Source of the DNA: Bacillota bacterium
Lineage (GTDB): Bacteria; Bacillota; Clostridia; Lachnospirales; Lachnospiraceae
Assembly (NCBI GenBank): GCA_023418475.1
Contig: JAEZZO010000068.1
Location: forward strand, 186,001-250,000
Length of the DNA stretch: 64,000 nucleotides
Direction: 5' to 3'
In this document: positions 7,646 through 17,085 of the stretch, piece by piece
How the letters are laid out: every line of letters begins with the position of its first letter
Numbering within the stretch: position 1 is the first letter of the stretch
Notes under the pieces: model-generated
Databases searched by the model: none
The model's input: the letters and a program-made list of their open reading frames with translations, nothing else
What the model was told of the DNA's origin: nothing
Translations under genes and position numbers: made by a program

Positions 7646-9541
7646 ATGGACAATAACAATAAGCAAAACAAGAATAATGGTATGCCGAATAGAGTCGCCA
7701 TAATCATTATATTAGTGTCGTCCCTGGTAATATGGTATATGTTTTCCATGTTAACGGATACCCTGCAGAATAAAAAGGAGATTACCTATAACGAATTCCT
7801 GCAGATGTTAGATGATGGCAAGGTTGGTTCGGTTGTCGTAAAAGGGGAGCAAATCATGATTACCCTGAAGGGGCAAGAGGACAATGCCTATAAAACTACC
7901 TATTATACAGGCTATTTTTATAATGATTTGCATTTTATTGACCGGCTTAACCAGGCAAAAGTAAAATATAAAATGCAGGTTGAGACAACTAATTTACTGG
8001 GTTCCATTATTACGATGATATTGCCGTTTGCACTGATCTCCGTGATCATGTGGTTTTTCTACCGGGCAGTGGCTAAGAACAGCGGCGGAGTGATGGGTGT
8101 TGGTAAAAGTAATGCAAAGGTATATGTGGAAAAAACAACAGGAGTAACCTTTAAGGATGTTGCCGGTGAGGAGGAAGCAAAGGAATCAGTAACAGAGATT
8201 GTTGATTTCCTTCATAATCCGGCCAAATATACCCGGATCGGTGCTAAACTGCCGAAGGGAGCGTTGCTGGTCGGACCTCCTGGAACCGGTAAAACCTTAC
8301 TTGCCAAAGCGGTTGCAGGGGAAGCAAAGGTTCCGTTCTTCTCGTTAACCGGTTCGGATTTTGTTGAGATGTTTGTCGGTGTCGGTGCTTCAAGAGTAAG
8401 AGATTTGTTCAAACAGGCACAGCAGTCTGCACCCTGTATTATTTTCATCGATGAGATTGATGCAATCGGTAAAAGCCGTGATAGCCATTACGGTGGCGGT
8501 AATGACGAACGAGAACAGACTTTAAATCAGCTTCTTTCGAATATGGATGGTTTTGACAGCTCCAAGGGTCTGGTAGTTCTGGGTGCAACGAACCGACCGG
8601 AAGTACTGGATAAGGCGTTGCTTCGACCGGGACGTTTTGACAGAAGAATTATCGTTGATAAACCAGATTTAAAAGGTAGAATTGAGATATTAAAGGTACA
8701 TGCCAAGAATGTTCTGATGCATGATTCCGTAGACCTGGAAGCAATTGCGAAGGCTACCTCAGGTGCCGTTGGTTCCGATCTTGCCAATATGATTAATGAA
8801 GCAGCTATCTTAGCGGTGAAAAAGGGCAGGACTGTTGTTACCCAGGATGATTTGTTTGAATCTGTTGAGGTTGTTATAGCAGGTAAAGAGAAGAAAGACA
8901 GAATTCTCGGTAAAGAAGAGAAGCGTATTGTAGCTTATCATGAGGTTGGACATGCACTTGTAACAGCGCTGGAGAAGAATGCGGAACCGGTGCAGAAGAT
9001 TACAATTGTCCCAAGGACCATGGGATCCTTAGGTTATGTAATGCAGGTGCCGGAGGAAGAGAAATATCTGATGAGCAAGGATGAAATTCTGACGCGTATC
9101 GTTACCCTGTACGGCGGACGTGCGGCTGAGAATTTGGTTTTCAACTCTATTACAACAGGTGCTTCTAATGATATTGAAAAGGCAACTTCTCTTGCCAGAG
9201 CAATGGTAACGCAGTATGGTATGTCCGATAAGTTTGGTTTGATGGGACTGGAATCTGTGGAAAGCAAATATCTGGACGGAAGACCGGTATTAAACTGCGG
9301 CGACGAAACAGCCGGAGAGATTGATAAGGAAGTAATGCAGATACTGAAGGAATGCTATGACAAGGCAGAGAAGCTGCTTGCCGGAAACCGCGAAGTATTG
9401 GATCAGATCGCAGAATACTTGATTAGTAAAGAAACCATCACAGGTGAAGAGTTTATGAAAATCTATCATGAGATAAAGGGAGATGCAGAGCAACCGAGGC
9501 AGATTAACGGAGATCAGATAGAATTTCCCGATAATGTATAA
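7646..9541 (+). CDS. ftsH: ATP-dependent zinc metalloprotease FtsH
   Basis: 631 residues. A hexameric membrane AAA+ protease that degrades misassembled membrane proteins and short-lived regulators. Two N-terminal membrane segments (about 11-34 and 109-133) flank an extracytoplasmic domain. The AAA module has Walker A GPPGTGKT (about 209-216), Walker B 'CIIFIDEIDAIG' and the second-region-of-homology arginines in 'LRPGRFDRR'. The M41 peptidase domain has the zinc site HEVGH (about 431-435). The start is set by AGGAGG ten bases upstream. It is monocistronic, between its own promoter and a perfect hairpin terminator. All catalytic motifs are intact. Confidence 0.97.
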   Translation: MDNNNKQNKNNGMPNRVAIIIILVSSLVIWYMFSMLTDTLQNKKEITYNEFLQMLDDGKVGSVVVKGEQIMITLKGQEDNAYKTTYYTGYFYNDLHFIDRLNQAKVKYKMQVETTNLLGSIITMILPFALISVIMWFFYRAVAKNSGGVMGVGKSNAKVYVEKTTGVTFKDVAGEEEAKESVTEIVDFLHNPAKYTRIGAKLPKGALLVGPPGTGKTLLAKAVAGEAKVPFFSLTGSDFVEMFVGVGASRVRDLFKQAQQSAPCIIFIDEIDAIGKSRDSHYGGGNDEREQTLNQLLSNMDGFDSSKGLVVLGATNRPEVLDKALLRPGRFDRRIIVDKPDLKGRIEILKVHAKNVLMHDSVDLEAIAKATSGAVGSDLANMINEAAILAVKKGRTVVTQDDLFESVEVVIAGKEKKDRILGKEEKRIVAYHEVGHALVTALEKNAEPVQKITIVPRTMGSLGYVMQVPEEEKYLMSKDEILTRIVTLYGGRAAENLVFNSITTGASNDIEKATSLARAMVTQYGMSDKFGLMGLESVESKYLDGRPVLNCGDETAGEIDKEVMQILKECYDKAEKLLAGNREVLDQIAEYLISKETITGEEFMKIYHEIKGDAEQPRQINGDQIEFPDNV

Positions 9542-9576
9542 TATATTAATGATATAGTTTGAATATGGTATATCCT

Positions 9577-9615
9577 AAGAAATCCAAGAGCATTTCCATG
9601 GCTCTTGGATTTCTT
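9577..9615 (+). terminator. Hairpin terminator after ftsH
   Basis: Perfect 15-base stem AAGAAATCCAAGAGC (9577-9591) / GCTCTTGGATTTCTT (9601-9615) with a 9-base loop. The downstream U-run is short, but the stem itself ends in U-rich sequence. Confidence 0.75.
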
Positions 9616-9706
9616 ATAAATTGACTTAAGGATGCTTGTGATGTAAAATGCATGTAGGAATTGAGTGCTTCTGCGGCGTAAGGCTTGCAGGTTTTGAAAG
9701 AAAGGC

Positions 9707-11590
9707 ATGGTTGTTTCTATGTTCGATCTAGAGGAAGAATTGAAAAAATTACCCGCAAAACCGGGTGTATACATCATGCGGGACAGTAAGGATACAATCA
9801 TTTATGTAGGAAAAGCAATTGTACTGAAAAACCGCGTACGGCAGTATTTCCAGAACAGCCGTAATCATACGGAGAAAATCAAACAGATGGTGGAACATAT
9901 CGACCATTTTGAGTATATTATTACGGATTCAGAGCTGGAGGCACTTGTTCTGGAATGCAATTTAATCAAAGAACATATGCCAAAATACAACACGATGCTT
10001 AAGGACGATAAGGCTTATCCGTATATCCGGGTGACGATGAACGAAGCGTTTCCCAGAGTATCATTAGCCAGAACGCAGAAAAAGGACAAGGCAAAGTATT
10101 TTGGACCTTATACGAATGTAGCAGCCGTAAAAGATACACTGGAGCTGCTGCGTAAAATCTATAAGGTACGAACCTGTAACCGCCTTCTTCCGAAGGAGAT
10201 CGGCAAGGAGCGTCCCTGTCTGTATCATCATATGGGACAGTGCGATGCCCCATGCCAGGGTTATATATCGCAGCAGGAGTACAGGAATAATATTAATGAG
10301 GTAATTGAATTTCTAAATGGCAATTATACCAGGGTTGCGAAGCTCCTGGAAGAGAAGATGGCAGCAGCCTCGCAGGCTCTGGAATTTGAAAAGGCCGCTC
10401 AGTACAGAGATTTGCTGCACAGTGTGAAGCAGATTGCAAATAGGCAGAAGATTACGAATACGGATCAGGTGGACCGTGATATCATAGCTTTTGCAAGAGA
10501 CAAGGATGAGGCGGTGGTTCAAACCTTCTTTATCCGAAGCGGAAAACTGATTGGAAGAGATCATTTTCACTTAAGCGGAGTACAGGATGTGGAAGACGAG
10601 GAGGTTATGTCCAGCTTTGTCAGTCAGTTCTACGCAGGAACCCCCTATATTCCGAAAGAAATATTCTTAAGCGTCAAAGCGGAGGAAGAGGAGCTGTTAA
10701 CTGAATGGCTCACAGCCAAAAGAGGACAGAAGGTATATCTTAAGGTGCCGCAGAAGGGCGATAAGGAGAAGCTTGTGGAGCTTGCAAGAAAGAATGCGGA
10801 GCTGGTACTTCATCAGGATATAGAGAAGATAAAGCTGGAGGAGGCCAAAACAACAGGAGCATTAAAGGAACTGGCACAGCTTTTGAATATGCCCCTGATT
10901 GAACGAATTGAATCCTTTGATATCTCTAATACGGCAGGCTTCCTGTCAGTAGGCTCCATGGTGGTTTTTGAGAAAGGAAAAGCGAAGAAGGCAGATTATC
11001 GTAAGTTTAAAATTCACACCGTTAACGGACCGGATGATTATGCATCCATGTATGAGGTTCTGACCAGAAGGTTTACACATGGACAGGAGGAACGAAGGGC
11101 ATACCGGGAGAAGCAGATGGATGAAGCTCTGGGCAGCTTTACCAGATATCCCGATGTTATTTTAATGGACGGCGGAAAAGGTCAGGTAGGAATTGCCCTT
11201 CGGGTTTTAGAAGAGCTTAACCTGGAGATCGCTGTCTGTGGTATGGTGAAGGATGATTTTCACCGTACCAGGGGACTCTATTATAATAACCGGGAACTGC
11301 CGCTGAATAAAAGCGGTGAATTATTCAAATTAGTTACCAGAATACAGGATGAGACCCACCGTTTTGCGATTGAATACCACCGCAATCTTCGTCAGAAGAG
11401 CCAGGTGCGTTCTATATTGGATGATATTAACGGTGTCGGACCAACAAGAAGAAGAGCATTAATGAAATATTTCCAGTCACTGGAGAGGATTCAGGCTGCA
11501 GATATGGAAGAGATTATGAAGGTTCCGGCTATGAATCGCCAGGCAGCGGAGAAGGTATATGAATTTTTTCATAAGGATACAAAAACATAG
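9707..11590 (+). CDS. uvrC: UvrABC excinuclease subunit C
   Basis: About 627 residues. It makes the dual incisions in nucleotide excision repair. The GIY-YIG nuclease is N-terminal ('KPGVYIMRD', 'IIYVGKAIVLKNRVRQYF'). A UvrB-binding UVR motif lies near 200-235 ('AASQALEFEKAAQYRDLL'), the RNase H-like second nuclease includes 'VILMDGGKGQVG', and a helix-hairpin-helix pair is C-terminal ('LDDINGVGPTRRRALM'). Two starts are possible: 9707 (MVVSMFDLEEEL) and 9719 (MFDLEEEL). Family alignment favours 9719, but the weak GAAAG site fits 9707. It begins the stretch leading to hprK. Confidence 0.96.
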   Translation: MVVSMFDLEEELKKLPAKPGVYIMRDSKDTIIYVGKAIVLKNRVRQYFQNSRNHTEKIKQMVEHIDHFEYIITDSELEALVLECNLIKEHMPKYNTMLKDDKAYPYIRVTMNEAFPRVSLARTQKKDKAKYFGPYTNVAAVKDTLELLRKIYKVRTCNRLLPKEIGKERPCLYHHMGQCDAPCQGYISQQEYRNNINEVIEFLNGNYTRVAKLLEEKMAAASQALEFEKAAQYRDLLHSVKQIANRQKITNTDQVDRDIIAFARDKDEAVVQTFFIRSGKLIGRDHFHLSGVQDVEDEEVMSSFVSQFYAGTPYIPKEIFLSVKAEEEELLTEWLTAKRGQKVYLKVPQKGDKEKLVELARKNAELVLHQDIEKIKLEEAKTTGALKELAQLLNMPLIERIESFDISNTAGFLSVGSMVVFEKGKAKKADYRKFKIHTVNGPDDYASMYEVLTRRFTHGQEERRAYREKQMDEALGSFTRYPDVILMDGGKGQVGIALRVLEELNLEIAVCGMVKDDFHRTRGLYYNNRELPLNKSGELFKLVTRIQDETHRFAIEYHRNLRQKSQVRSILDDINGVGPTRRRALMKYFQSLERIQAADMEEIMKVPAMNRQAAEKVYEFFHKDTKT

Positions 11591-11692
11591 AGATTTACAG
11601 TAGGGAAAGAAATGTGTTAAAATGTAGGTTAAAAGAACTTCTTTCATAATTTGTACAAATGCGCTTAAAGCGTGCGCAGAATTGGAGAAAAT

Positions 11693-12625
11693 ATGTATAC
11701 GGTTGAATTGGTTAAGCTAATTGAGAAAATGAATTTGGAAAATTGTACACCGGACATCTATATCAAGAATATCAAGATTTCGCAGCCGGATGTGAATAGG
11801 CCTGCCTTGCAGCTGGCAGGATTCTTTAATCATTTTGATTCGGAACGTGTTCAGGTGATCGGTCATGTGGAATACGCTTATATGCAGCAGATGGATAGTG
11901 AACAAAGACTTCAGATTATGTCCATGCTGATGGATTATCATATTCCCTGTTTGGTTTTCTGCAGAAATATTGAGGTGGATGACAGTATTATAGCACTAGC
12001 AACCGCCAAGGAAATTCCTATTTTACGAACGGGAAAGACCACGTCTTCGTTTATGGCGGAAGTGATCCGGTGGCTAAAGGTGGAACTCGCACCAAGAATT
12101 ACAATCCATGGAGGTCTTGTGGATGTGTATGGTGAAGGAATCCTGATCATGGGGGAAAGCGGTATTGGTAAAAGTGAAGCAGCACTGGAGCTTATCAAGC
12201 GAGGACACCGGCTTGTCTCTGATGATGTGGTTGAAATTAAAAAGGTAAGCGATGAAACCCTGATCGGTACTTCTCCTGATATTACAAGGCATTTCATAGA
12301 GCTTCGAGGTATCGGAATTATTGATGTGAAAACCCTCTTCGGTGTGGAGAGCGTTAAGAATACACAGGCGATCGATCTTGTAATTAAGCTTGAGGAATGG
12401 GATAAGGAAAGACAATATGACCGCCTTGGACTGGAGGAGGCCTATATTGAATTTCTCGGTAATAAGGTGGTATGCCATTCCATACCGATTCGTCCGGGCC
12501 GAAATCTTGCTATTATCTGCGAGTCAGCAGCGGTTAATTACCGTCAGAAGAAGATGGGTTATAATGCGGCACAGGAGCTTTATAACCGTGTTACAAACAG
12601 CTTGAAAAAGGGCGATGAGAAATGA
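11693..12625 (+). CDS. hprK: HPr kinase/phosphorylase
   Basis: 310 residues. It phosphorylates HPr or Crh on Ser46 when glycolytic intermediates are high and dephosphorylates it otherwise, controlling carbon catabolite repression. The P-loop 'IMGESGIGKSEAAL' (about 152-160) and the signature 'ELRGIGIIDVKTLFG' are present. The longer frame opens at a GTG at 11672, but GGAG at 11684-11687 points to the ATG at 11693 (MYTVELVKLIEKMNL), matching family length. It sits upstream of glk, murB, rapZ, whiA and crh, so kinase and Crh substrate are in one cluster. Confidence 0.96.
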   Translation: MYTVELVKLIEKMNLENCTPDIYIKNIKISQPDVNRPALQLAGFFNHFDSERVQVIGHVEYAYMQQMDSEQRLQIMSMLMDYHIPCLVFCRNIEVDDSIIALATAKEIPILRTGKTTSSFMAEVIRWLKVELAPRITIHGGLVDVYGEGILIMGESGIGKSEAALELIKRGHRLVSDDVVEIKKVSDETLIGTSPDITRHFIELRGIGIIDVKTLFGVESVKNTQAIDLVIKLEEWDKERQYDRLGLEEAYIEFLGNKVVCHSIPIRPGRNLAIICESAAVNYRQKKMGYNAAQELYNRVTNSLKKGDEK

Positions 12626-12656
12626 TACAAATATGAAGGAAGGCAGGAAGTAACGA

Positions 12657-13595
12657 ATGAGTAAGTTATGCTTTGGAATTGACATAGGAGGAACTGCGGT
12701 AAAGGTAGGACTGTTTGATACGGACGGAAACCTGGTGAACAAATGGGATTTTACGACGCAGAAAACAGGAGACGGTAAGGATGTTCTGAAAAGTTCGGCC
12801 GATTTTATCCTGGAGAAGATTGCACAGTTAAACCTTTGTAAAGAAGACATTCTAGGTATTGGTGTTGACGTACCGGGACCGGTGAAGGATAACGGAGAGG
12901 TTCTGGAACTGGTAAACTTAGGACTTGCCCGTTTTAATATAGAAGAGGAAATGCATCAAATGACCGGACTTAAGGTAAAGGCCGGCAATGATGCCAATGC
13001 AGCTGCTCTTGGTGAGATGTGGATGGGCGGCGGAAAAGGTTATGATAATATTGTTATGATCACACTGGGTACAGGGGTAGGCGGCGGAGTCGTTATTAAT
13101 GGCAAAGTACTGGCGGGCAGCAACGGAGCAGCCGGTGAGATTGGCCATATCTTTGTAAATGATAAGGAAACGAATGTATGCGGCTGCGGCAAATGCGGCT
13201 GTCTGGAGCAATATGCTTCTGCAACCGGTATTGTAAGACTGGCCGGACAGATTTTAACGGATAAGCAAGATCCCTCTCCTCTGCGTGATTTGGAGAGTAT
13301 CACCGCAAAGAATGTGTTTGATTTTGCAAAAGAAGGAGACCTGCTTGCTATGGAAGTGGTGGAAAAGGCCTGCTATTATCTTGGAGTAGCATTAGCACAT
13401 ATTGCCCAGATTGTAGACCCTGAAGTATTTGTAATCGGTGGAGGCGTATCCATGGCAGGAGAAATCATTCCGGAAACAACTAAAAAATATTATAATAAGC
13501 TGGTCATGAGTTCGCTCAAGAATAAAGAATTTAAGCTTGCGACATTGGGCAATGACGCTGGAATTTATGGAGCAGCAAAATTAATTCTGGCATAA
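12657..13595 (+). CDS. glk: ROK-family glucokinase
   Basis: 312 residues. It phosphorylates glucose to glucose 6-phosphate with ATP in the cytoplasm. The N-terminal phosphate loop is 'GIDIGGTAVKVGLFD'. 'GNDANAAALGE' and 'ITLGTGVGGGVVING' follow, then the ROK zinc signature 'CGCGKCGCLEQYAS' with His in 'GEIGH', and 'VIGGGVSMAG'. It starts 31 bases after hprK behind a GGAAG site. Non-PTS glucose released by the glycosidases in the 24-30 kb region could feed through it. ROK repressors are excluded because no N-terminal HTH domain is present. Confidence 0.92.
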   Translation: MSKLCFGIDIGGTAVKVGLFDTDGNLVNKWDFTTQKTGDGKDVLKSSADFILEKIAQLNLCKEDILGIGVDVPGPVKDNGEVLELVNLGLARFNIEEEMHQMTGLKVKAGNDANAAALGEMWMGGGKGYDNIVMITLGTGVGGGVVINGKVLAGSNGAAGEIGHIFVNDKETNVCGCGKCGCLEQYASATGIVRLAGQILTDKQDPSPLRDLESITAKNVFDFAKEGDLLAMEVVEKACYYLGVALAHIAQIVDPEVFVIGGGVSMAGEIIPETTKKYYNKLVMSSLKNKEFKLATLGNDAGIYGAAKLILA

Positions 13596-13686
13596 AAAGC
13601 AGCAGACAAAAATAAGCTTTAATAGGTTGTATATTTGCCTGTGAGTAAATGATACAGATATTAATATTTTGCGCAGGGAGGAAGTA

Positions 13687-14601
13687 TTGGAAGATCAATT
13701 TTATCAGAAATTAATTCTTACATTACCAAACGAACAGGTAAAACGAGAGGAAGGGATGGCAGAACATACCTCACTTCATATCGGAGGAACAGCTGATTAT
13801 TTTGTCAGTCCTGCATTAATTGATGAAGTATGTGGTATAATCAGCTTATGTAAGAAAGAAAATATGTCTTATTACATCATTGGAAACGGAAGTAATCTTC
13901 TGGTTTCAGATGCAGGATATCGCGGCCTGATTATGATGTTTGGCGACAGGTTTGCTAAAATTACGGTAAATGAGGATCATACGATAACAGCGCAGGCTGG
14001 AGTAATGCTTGCAAAGCTTGCGAGTGAAGCCGCCAGACTGGGTCTTAGCGGTCTTGAATTTGCTTCCGGAATACCCGGTACACTTGGCGGTGCAGTTACC
14101 ATGAATGCCGGAGCGTATGATGGAGAGATGAAGCAATGTCTAATTCGTGCAAGAGTATTGGATGAGGAAGGCAGAATTCTGACTTTGAAGAAGGAAGAAT
14201 TGGAGCTTGGTTATCGCAGCAGCATCCTGCAGAGAAAAAACTATATTCTGTTGGAGGCTGATCTTGCGCTGGAAAGTGGTGAGGAAGAAACCATCCGTCA
14301 GAAAATGAGGGAGTTAAATACAAAACGACGCGAGAAGCAGCCGTTGGAACAATATAGCGCAGGCAGTACCTTCAAAAGACCGGAGGGATTTTTTGCCGGT
14401 AAACTGATCAGTGATGCGGGTCTTAGCGGTTATCAAGTAGGCGGAGCAGCTGTATCGGAAAAGCATTGCGGTTTTCTAATTAATAAGGAGAATGCCACCG
14501 CAGAAGAATTTATTACTCTCATTGGGAATGTAAGTAGAATTGTGAATGAGAAATTCGGGGTACGTCTGGAACCCGAGGTAAAATTCCTGGGTGATTTCTG
14601 A
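13687..14601 (+). CDS. murB: UDP-N-acetylenolpyruvoylglucosamine reductase
   Basis: About 304 residues. An FAD enzyme that reduces UDP-GlcNAc-enolpyruvate to UDP-MurNAc in peptidoglycan synthesis. Motifs: FAD loop 'YYIIGNGSNLLVSD', 'FASGIPGTLGGAVTMNAGAY', 'YRSSIL', catalytic Ser region 'SAGSTFKRPEGFFAGKLI', and C-terminal 'RLEPEVKFLG' with the catalytic Glu. The frame is open from 13669, but AGGGAGG at 13675-13681 is five bases before a TTG at 13687, giving MEDQFYQKL, so TTG is the chosen start. Gene order murB-rapZ-whiA is typical of Bacillota. Confidence 0.95.
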   Translation: MEDQFYQKLILTLPNEQVKREEGMAEHTSLHIGGTADYFVSPALIDEVCGIISLCKKENMSYYIIGNGSNLLVSDAGYRGLIMMFGDRFAKITVNEDHTITAQAGVMLAKLASEAARLGLSGLEFASGIPGTLGGAVTMNAGAYDGEMKQCLIRARVLDEEGRILTLKKEELELGYRSSILQRKNYILLEADLALESGEEETIRQKMRELNTKRREKQPLEQYSAGSTFKRPEGFFAGKLISDAGLSGYQVGGAAVSEKHCGFLINKENATAEEFITLIGNVSRIVNEKFGVRLEPEVKFLGDF

Positions 14602-14736
14602 AAGAATATACTTCATCAGTAAGTAACATTATTGATCTGATAACCGATAGCTTACCACAGAAGATACTCATACCGGGTATTTTACGATTAGTTCGTATGC
14701 TGTTAAGCGGTATCGTAATTGAAAGGTAGACACAAT

Positions 14737-15591
14737 ATGAGATTTGTCATTGTTACAGGAATGTCAGGGGCCGGAAAAAGCTCAGTCCTAAAAATGCTGG
14801 AGGATGCAGGATATTTCTGTGCCGATAATCTTCCGATTCAATTGGTAAAGAAATTCGCAAGACTTATCATGCAGGGCAACCAGAGCATGGTGGCTCTTGG
14901 AATTGATATTCGCAGCGGACAGGCTCTGAAAGAAATGGAGACAATCCTTGATGATATGAAACATACAGGAATACCTTATGAAATATTATTTTTGGATTGT
15001 TCACCGGAGGTATTGGTAAAAAGGTATAAGGAGACCAGGCGAAATCATCCGCTGTCCGGAGGAGGCCGCGTGGAAAAAGGTATAGCGCTGGAGCGGGAAC
15101 GTCTTGCATTTCTGCGCAAGAGGGCGGATGTAATTATTGATACAACACATCTTCTAATTCGTGATTTAAAGCTGCAGATTAATAAAATTTATCTGCAGGA
15201 CGAAAAATTCAACAATTTCTATATTACGATGTTGTCGTTTGGCTTTAAATATGGAATTCCGGCTGATGCAGATCTTGTGTTTGATGTTCGTTTTCTGCCT
15301 AATCCGTTTTATGTGGCAGAATTGAAGCATAAAACCGGAATGGATGCTGCCGTAAGGCAATATGTGATGGAATCGGGAGCAGCAGCACAGTTCCTCGATA
15401 AGCTGGAGGATTTGCTGCGGTTTTTAATACCGCTCTACGTCACAGAGGGGAAGAACCAGTTAGTAATCGGAATAGGATGTACAGGGGGAAAACATCGTTC
15501 CGTAACGCTGGCCAATGAATTAACCTCCAGATTAAATAATACCGAATATGGAATAAAAGTGGAGCATAGGGATATAGAGAAGGATACCTGA
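14737..15591 (+). CDS. rapZ: RNase adapter RapZ / YvcJ nucleotide-binding protein
   Basis: 284 residues. P-loop 'VIVTGMSGAGKSS' at residues 5-16, Walker B-like 'ILFLDCSPEVLVKRYKETRRNHPL', and the C-terminal 'IGIGCTGGKHRSV' typical of the family. In Enterobacteria RapZ guides RNase E to GlmZ; in Bacilli YvcJ is linked to competence and binds nucleotides, and its exact role there is unclear. ATG 14737 is preferred over a TTG at 14719 because GAAAGGTAG lies between them. whiA follows after a single base, so they are translationally linked. The yvcK gene that commonly separates rapZ and whiA is missing. Confidence 0.94.
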   Translation: MRFVIVTGMSGAGKSSVLKMLEDAGYFCADNLPIQLVKKFARLIMQGNQSMVALGIDIRSGQALKEMETILDDMKHTGIPYEILFLDCSPEVLVKRYKETRRNHPLSGGGRVEKGIALERERLAFLRKRADVIIDTTHLLIRDLKLQINKIYLQDEKFNNFYITMLSFGFKYGIPADADLVFDVRFLPNPFYVAELKHKTGMDAAVRQYVMESGAAAQFLDKLEDLLRFLIPLYVTEGKNQLVIGIGCTGGKHRSVTLANELTSRLNNTEYGIKVEHRDIEKDT

Positions 15592-15592
15592 T

Positions 15593-16648
15593 ATGTCATT
15601 TTCAAAAGATGTGAAAGAAGAGCTTTCACTTAGTTCAAGCAGTGCCAGGCACTGCAGATTAGCCGAATTAGCCGCTATTTTATCCTGCGACGGCAGAATA
15701 ATCAGCCTAGGCACCAGGTACTATTTAAAATTACAGACAGAAAATTTAGTCGTAGCAAGAAAGTACTTTACATTAGTTAAAAAAACATTTAATATAAATA
15801 TTGATATTTCTGTTAAAACTAATATTAATGCAAAAAGAAGCAGTATATATTCTCTTATCATACGTAATCCGGACAGTATAAAGCTGATATTACAAGCAAC
15901 GAAGCTTTCTTGCCAACCGTTAGTGGATCAAGACCATGGCGCAGTATCGCAGGACATTGCAATTCTTTCGGATACATTCCCGATCAATTTCACTCATGAT
16001 TTAAAGGATGATAACAAGAAATCGGAAAGTATCGGACTTCGGATATCAGATCCGGTTATTACGCAGAATTCCTGCTGTAAGAGAGCATTTATCAGAGGTG
16101 CATTCTTAGCTTCGGGATCAATGAGTAATCCGAAGAAATCCTATCATCTGGAGATTGTGGCTTCTGACCCTTGGAAGGCAGAGCAGTTAAGGGATATCAT
16201 ACAAACTTTTTCTGTAGATGCGAAGATAATAATTCGTAAAAAAAATTATGTAGTATATATTAAAGAAGGCTCTCAGATCGTTGATCTTTTAAATGTTATG
16301 GAAGCGCATGTGGCCTTGATGAATCTGGAGAATGTAAGAATTCTTAAGGAAATGCGCAATTCCATTAATCGTCAGGTGAACTGTGAAGCTGCCAATATCA
16401 GTAAAACAGTAGCGGCTTCCGCAAAACAGATTGAGGATATTATTTATATCAGGGATAATTCGGGTTTAGGAGAATTAACAGATGGACTGGAGGATATTGC
16501 AAGACTTAGAATTGAATATCCGGAAGCATCCCTAAAGGAGCTTGGTGCCATGCTGTTACCGCCAATCGGTAAGTCGGGAGTTAACCATAGATTACGCAAA
16601 TTAAGCTTGATAGCTGATCAACTCAGGGAGAATAAGGAGGAAAATTGA
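15593..16648 (+). CDS. whiA: DNA-binding protein WhiA
   Basis: 351 residues, somewhat longer than the 310-330 usual. The N-terminal LAGLIDADG-homing-endonuclease-like fold lacks nuclease residues ('MSFSKDVKEELSL', 'KRAFIRGAFLASGSMSNPKKSYHLEI'). A C-terminal HTH follows ('LKELGAMLLPPIGKSGVNHRLRKL'). WhiA is needed for sporulation septation in Actinobacteria, and in Bacillus it affects chromosome segregation and division. It starts one base after rapZ, and its stop is one base before the crh ATG, with AAGGAGG for crh inside its 3' end: a tight operon. Confidence 0.95.
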   Translation: MSFSKDVKEELSLSSSSARHCRLAELAAILSCDGRIISLGTRYYLKLQTENLVVARKYFTLVKKTFNINIDISVKTNINAKRSSIYSLIIRNPDSIKLILQATKLSCQPLVDQDHGAVSQDIAILSDTFPINFTHDLKDDNKKSESIGLRISDPVITQNSCCKRAFIRGAFLASGSMSNPKKSYHLEIVASDPWKAEQLRDIIQTFSVDAKIIIRKKNYVVYIKEGSQIVDLLNVMEAHVALMNLENVRILKEMRNSINRQVNCEAANISKTVAASAKQIEDIIYIRDNSGLGELTDGLEDIARLRIEYPEASLKELGAMLLPPIGKSGVNHRLRKLSLIADQLRENKEEN

Positions 16649-16649
16649 C

Positions 16650-16904
16650 ATGATAACGAAAGAAATAACGATTAAAATTCCGAATGGTTTGGAAGCAAGA
16701 CCGGTTGCATTACTCGTTCAGGTTGCGAGTCAGTACGAATGCAGTATTTATGTATCCAGCAATGAAAAACGTGTAAATGCCAAGAGCATTATGGGTATGA
16801 TGAGTATGGGCATATCTACCGGTGAGAAAGTAACCGTAAGTGCAGATGGACCGGATGAAAAGACGGCGATCGAAAACATTGAGAAATATTTAAGCAGCAA
16901 ATAA
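16650..16904 (+). CDS. crh: Crh-type catabolite repression HPr (Glu at position 15)
   Basis: 84 residues with the HPr fold. The regulatory site Ser46 is intact in 'NAKSIMGMMSMGIS', the target of HPr kinase. The PTS phospho-acceptor His15 of 'GLHARP' is Glu15 here ('NGLEARP', codon GAA), so it cannot carry phosphate from enzyme I to sugar EII proteins. Bacillus Crh has Gln15 and also lies directly after whiA. Position and residues together support a Crh-like corepressor for CcpA rather than a transport HPr. Glu15 is not the Bacillus residue and might mimic phosphohistidine, which is speculation. It closes the operon before a terminator. Confidence 0.85.
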   Translation: MITKEITIKIPNGLEARPVALLVQVASQYECSIYVSSNEKRVNAKSIMGMMSMGISTGEKVTVSADGPDEKTAIENIEKYLSSK

Positions 16905-16914
16905 TAGATAAAGA

Positions 16915-16948
16915 AGAGGACGCAGCTGTCACGGCAGTGTCCTTTCTT
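16915..16948 (+). terminator. Terminator after crh
   Basis: AGGAC (16917-16921) pairs with GTCCT (16938-16942), with an inner CTG/CAG stem, followed by TTCTTTT. It ends the uvrC-to-crh gene run. Confidence 0.65.
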
Positions 16949-17031
16949 TTAACTTGTACTGTGTATTCAGCAATGTCTACTGTGTGTAATTTGAATTTTT
17001 AGGGAAGAGCAAAAAAAAGCGATTTGTTTCG

Positions 17032-17085
17032 AAAAGCCATTCATTATGTTGAAGTTTTCATAAAAACATAACGGGTGGCTTTTGA
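17032..17085 (+). terminator. Second hairpin, AAAAGCCA/TGGCTTTT
   Basis: AAAAGCCA (17032-17039) pairs with TGGCTTTT (17076-17083), with an inner TTATGTT/AACATAA stem. GATTTTA follows and runs straight into the dispersed repeat at 17086. No gene lies between it and the crh terminator, so it may belong to the repeat element. Confidence 0.5.
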
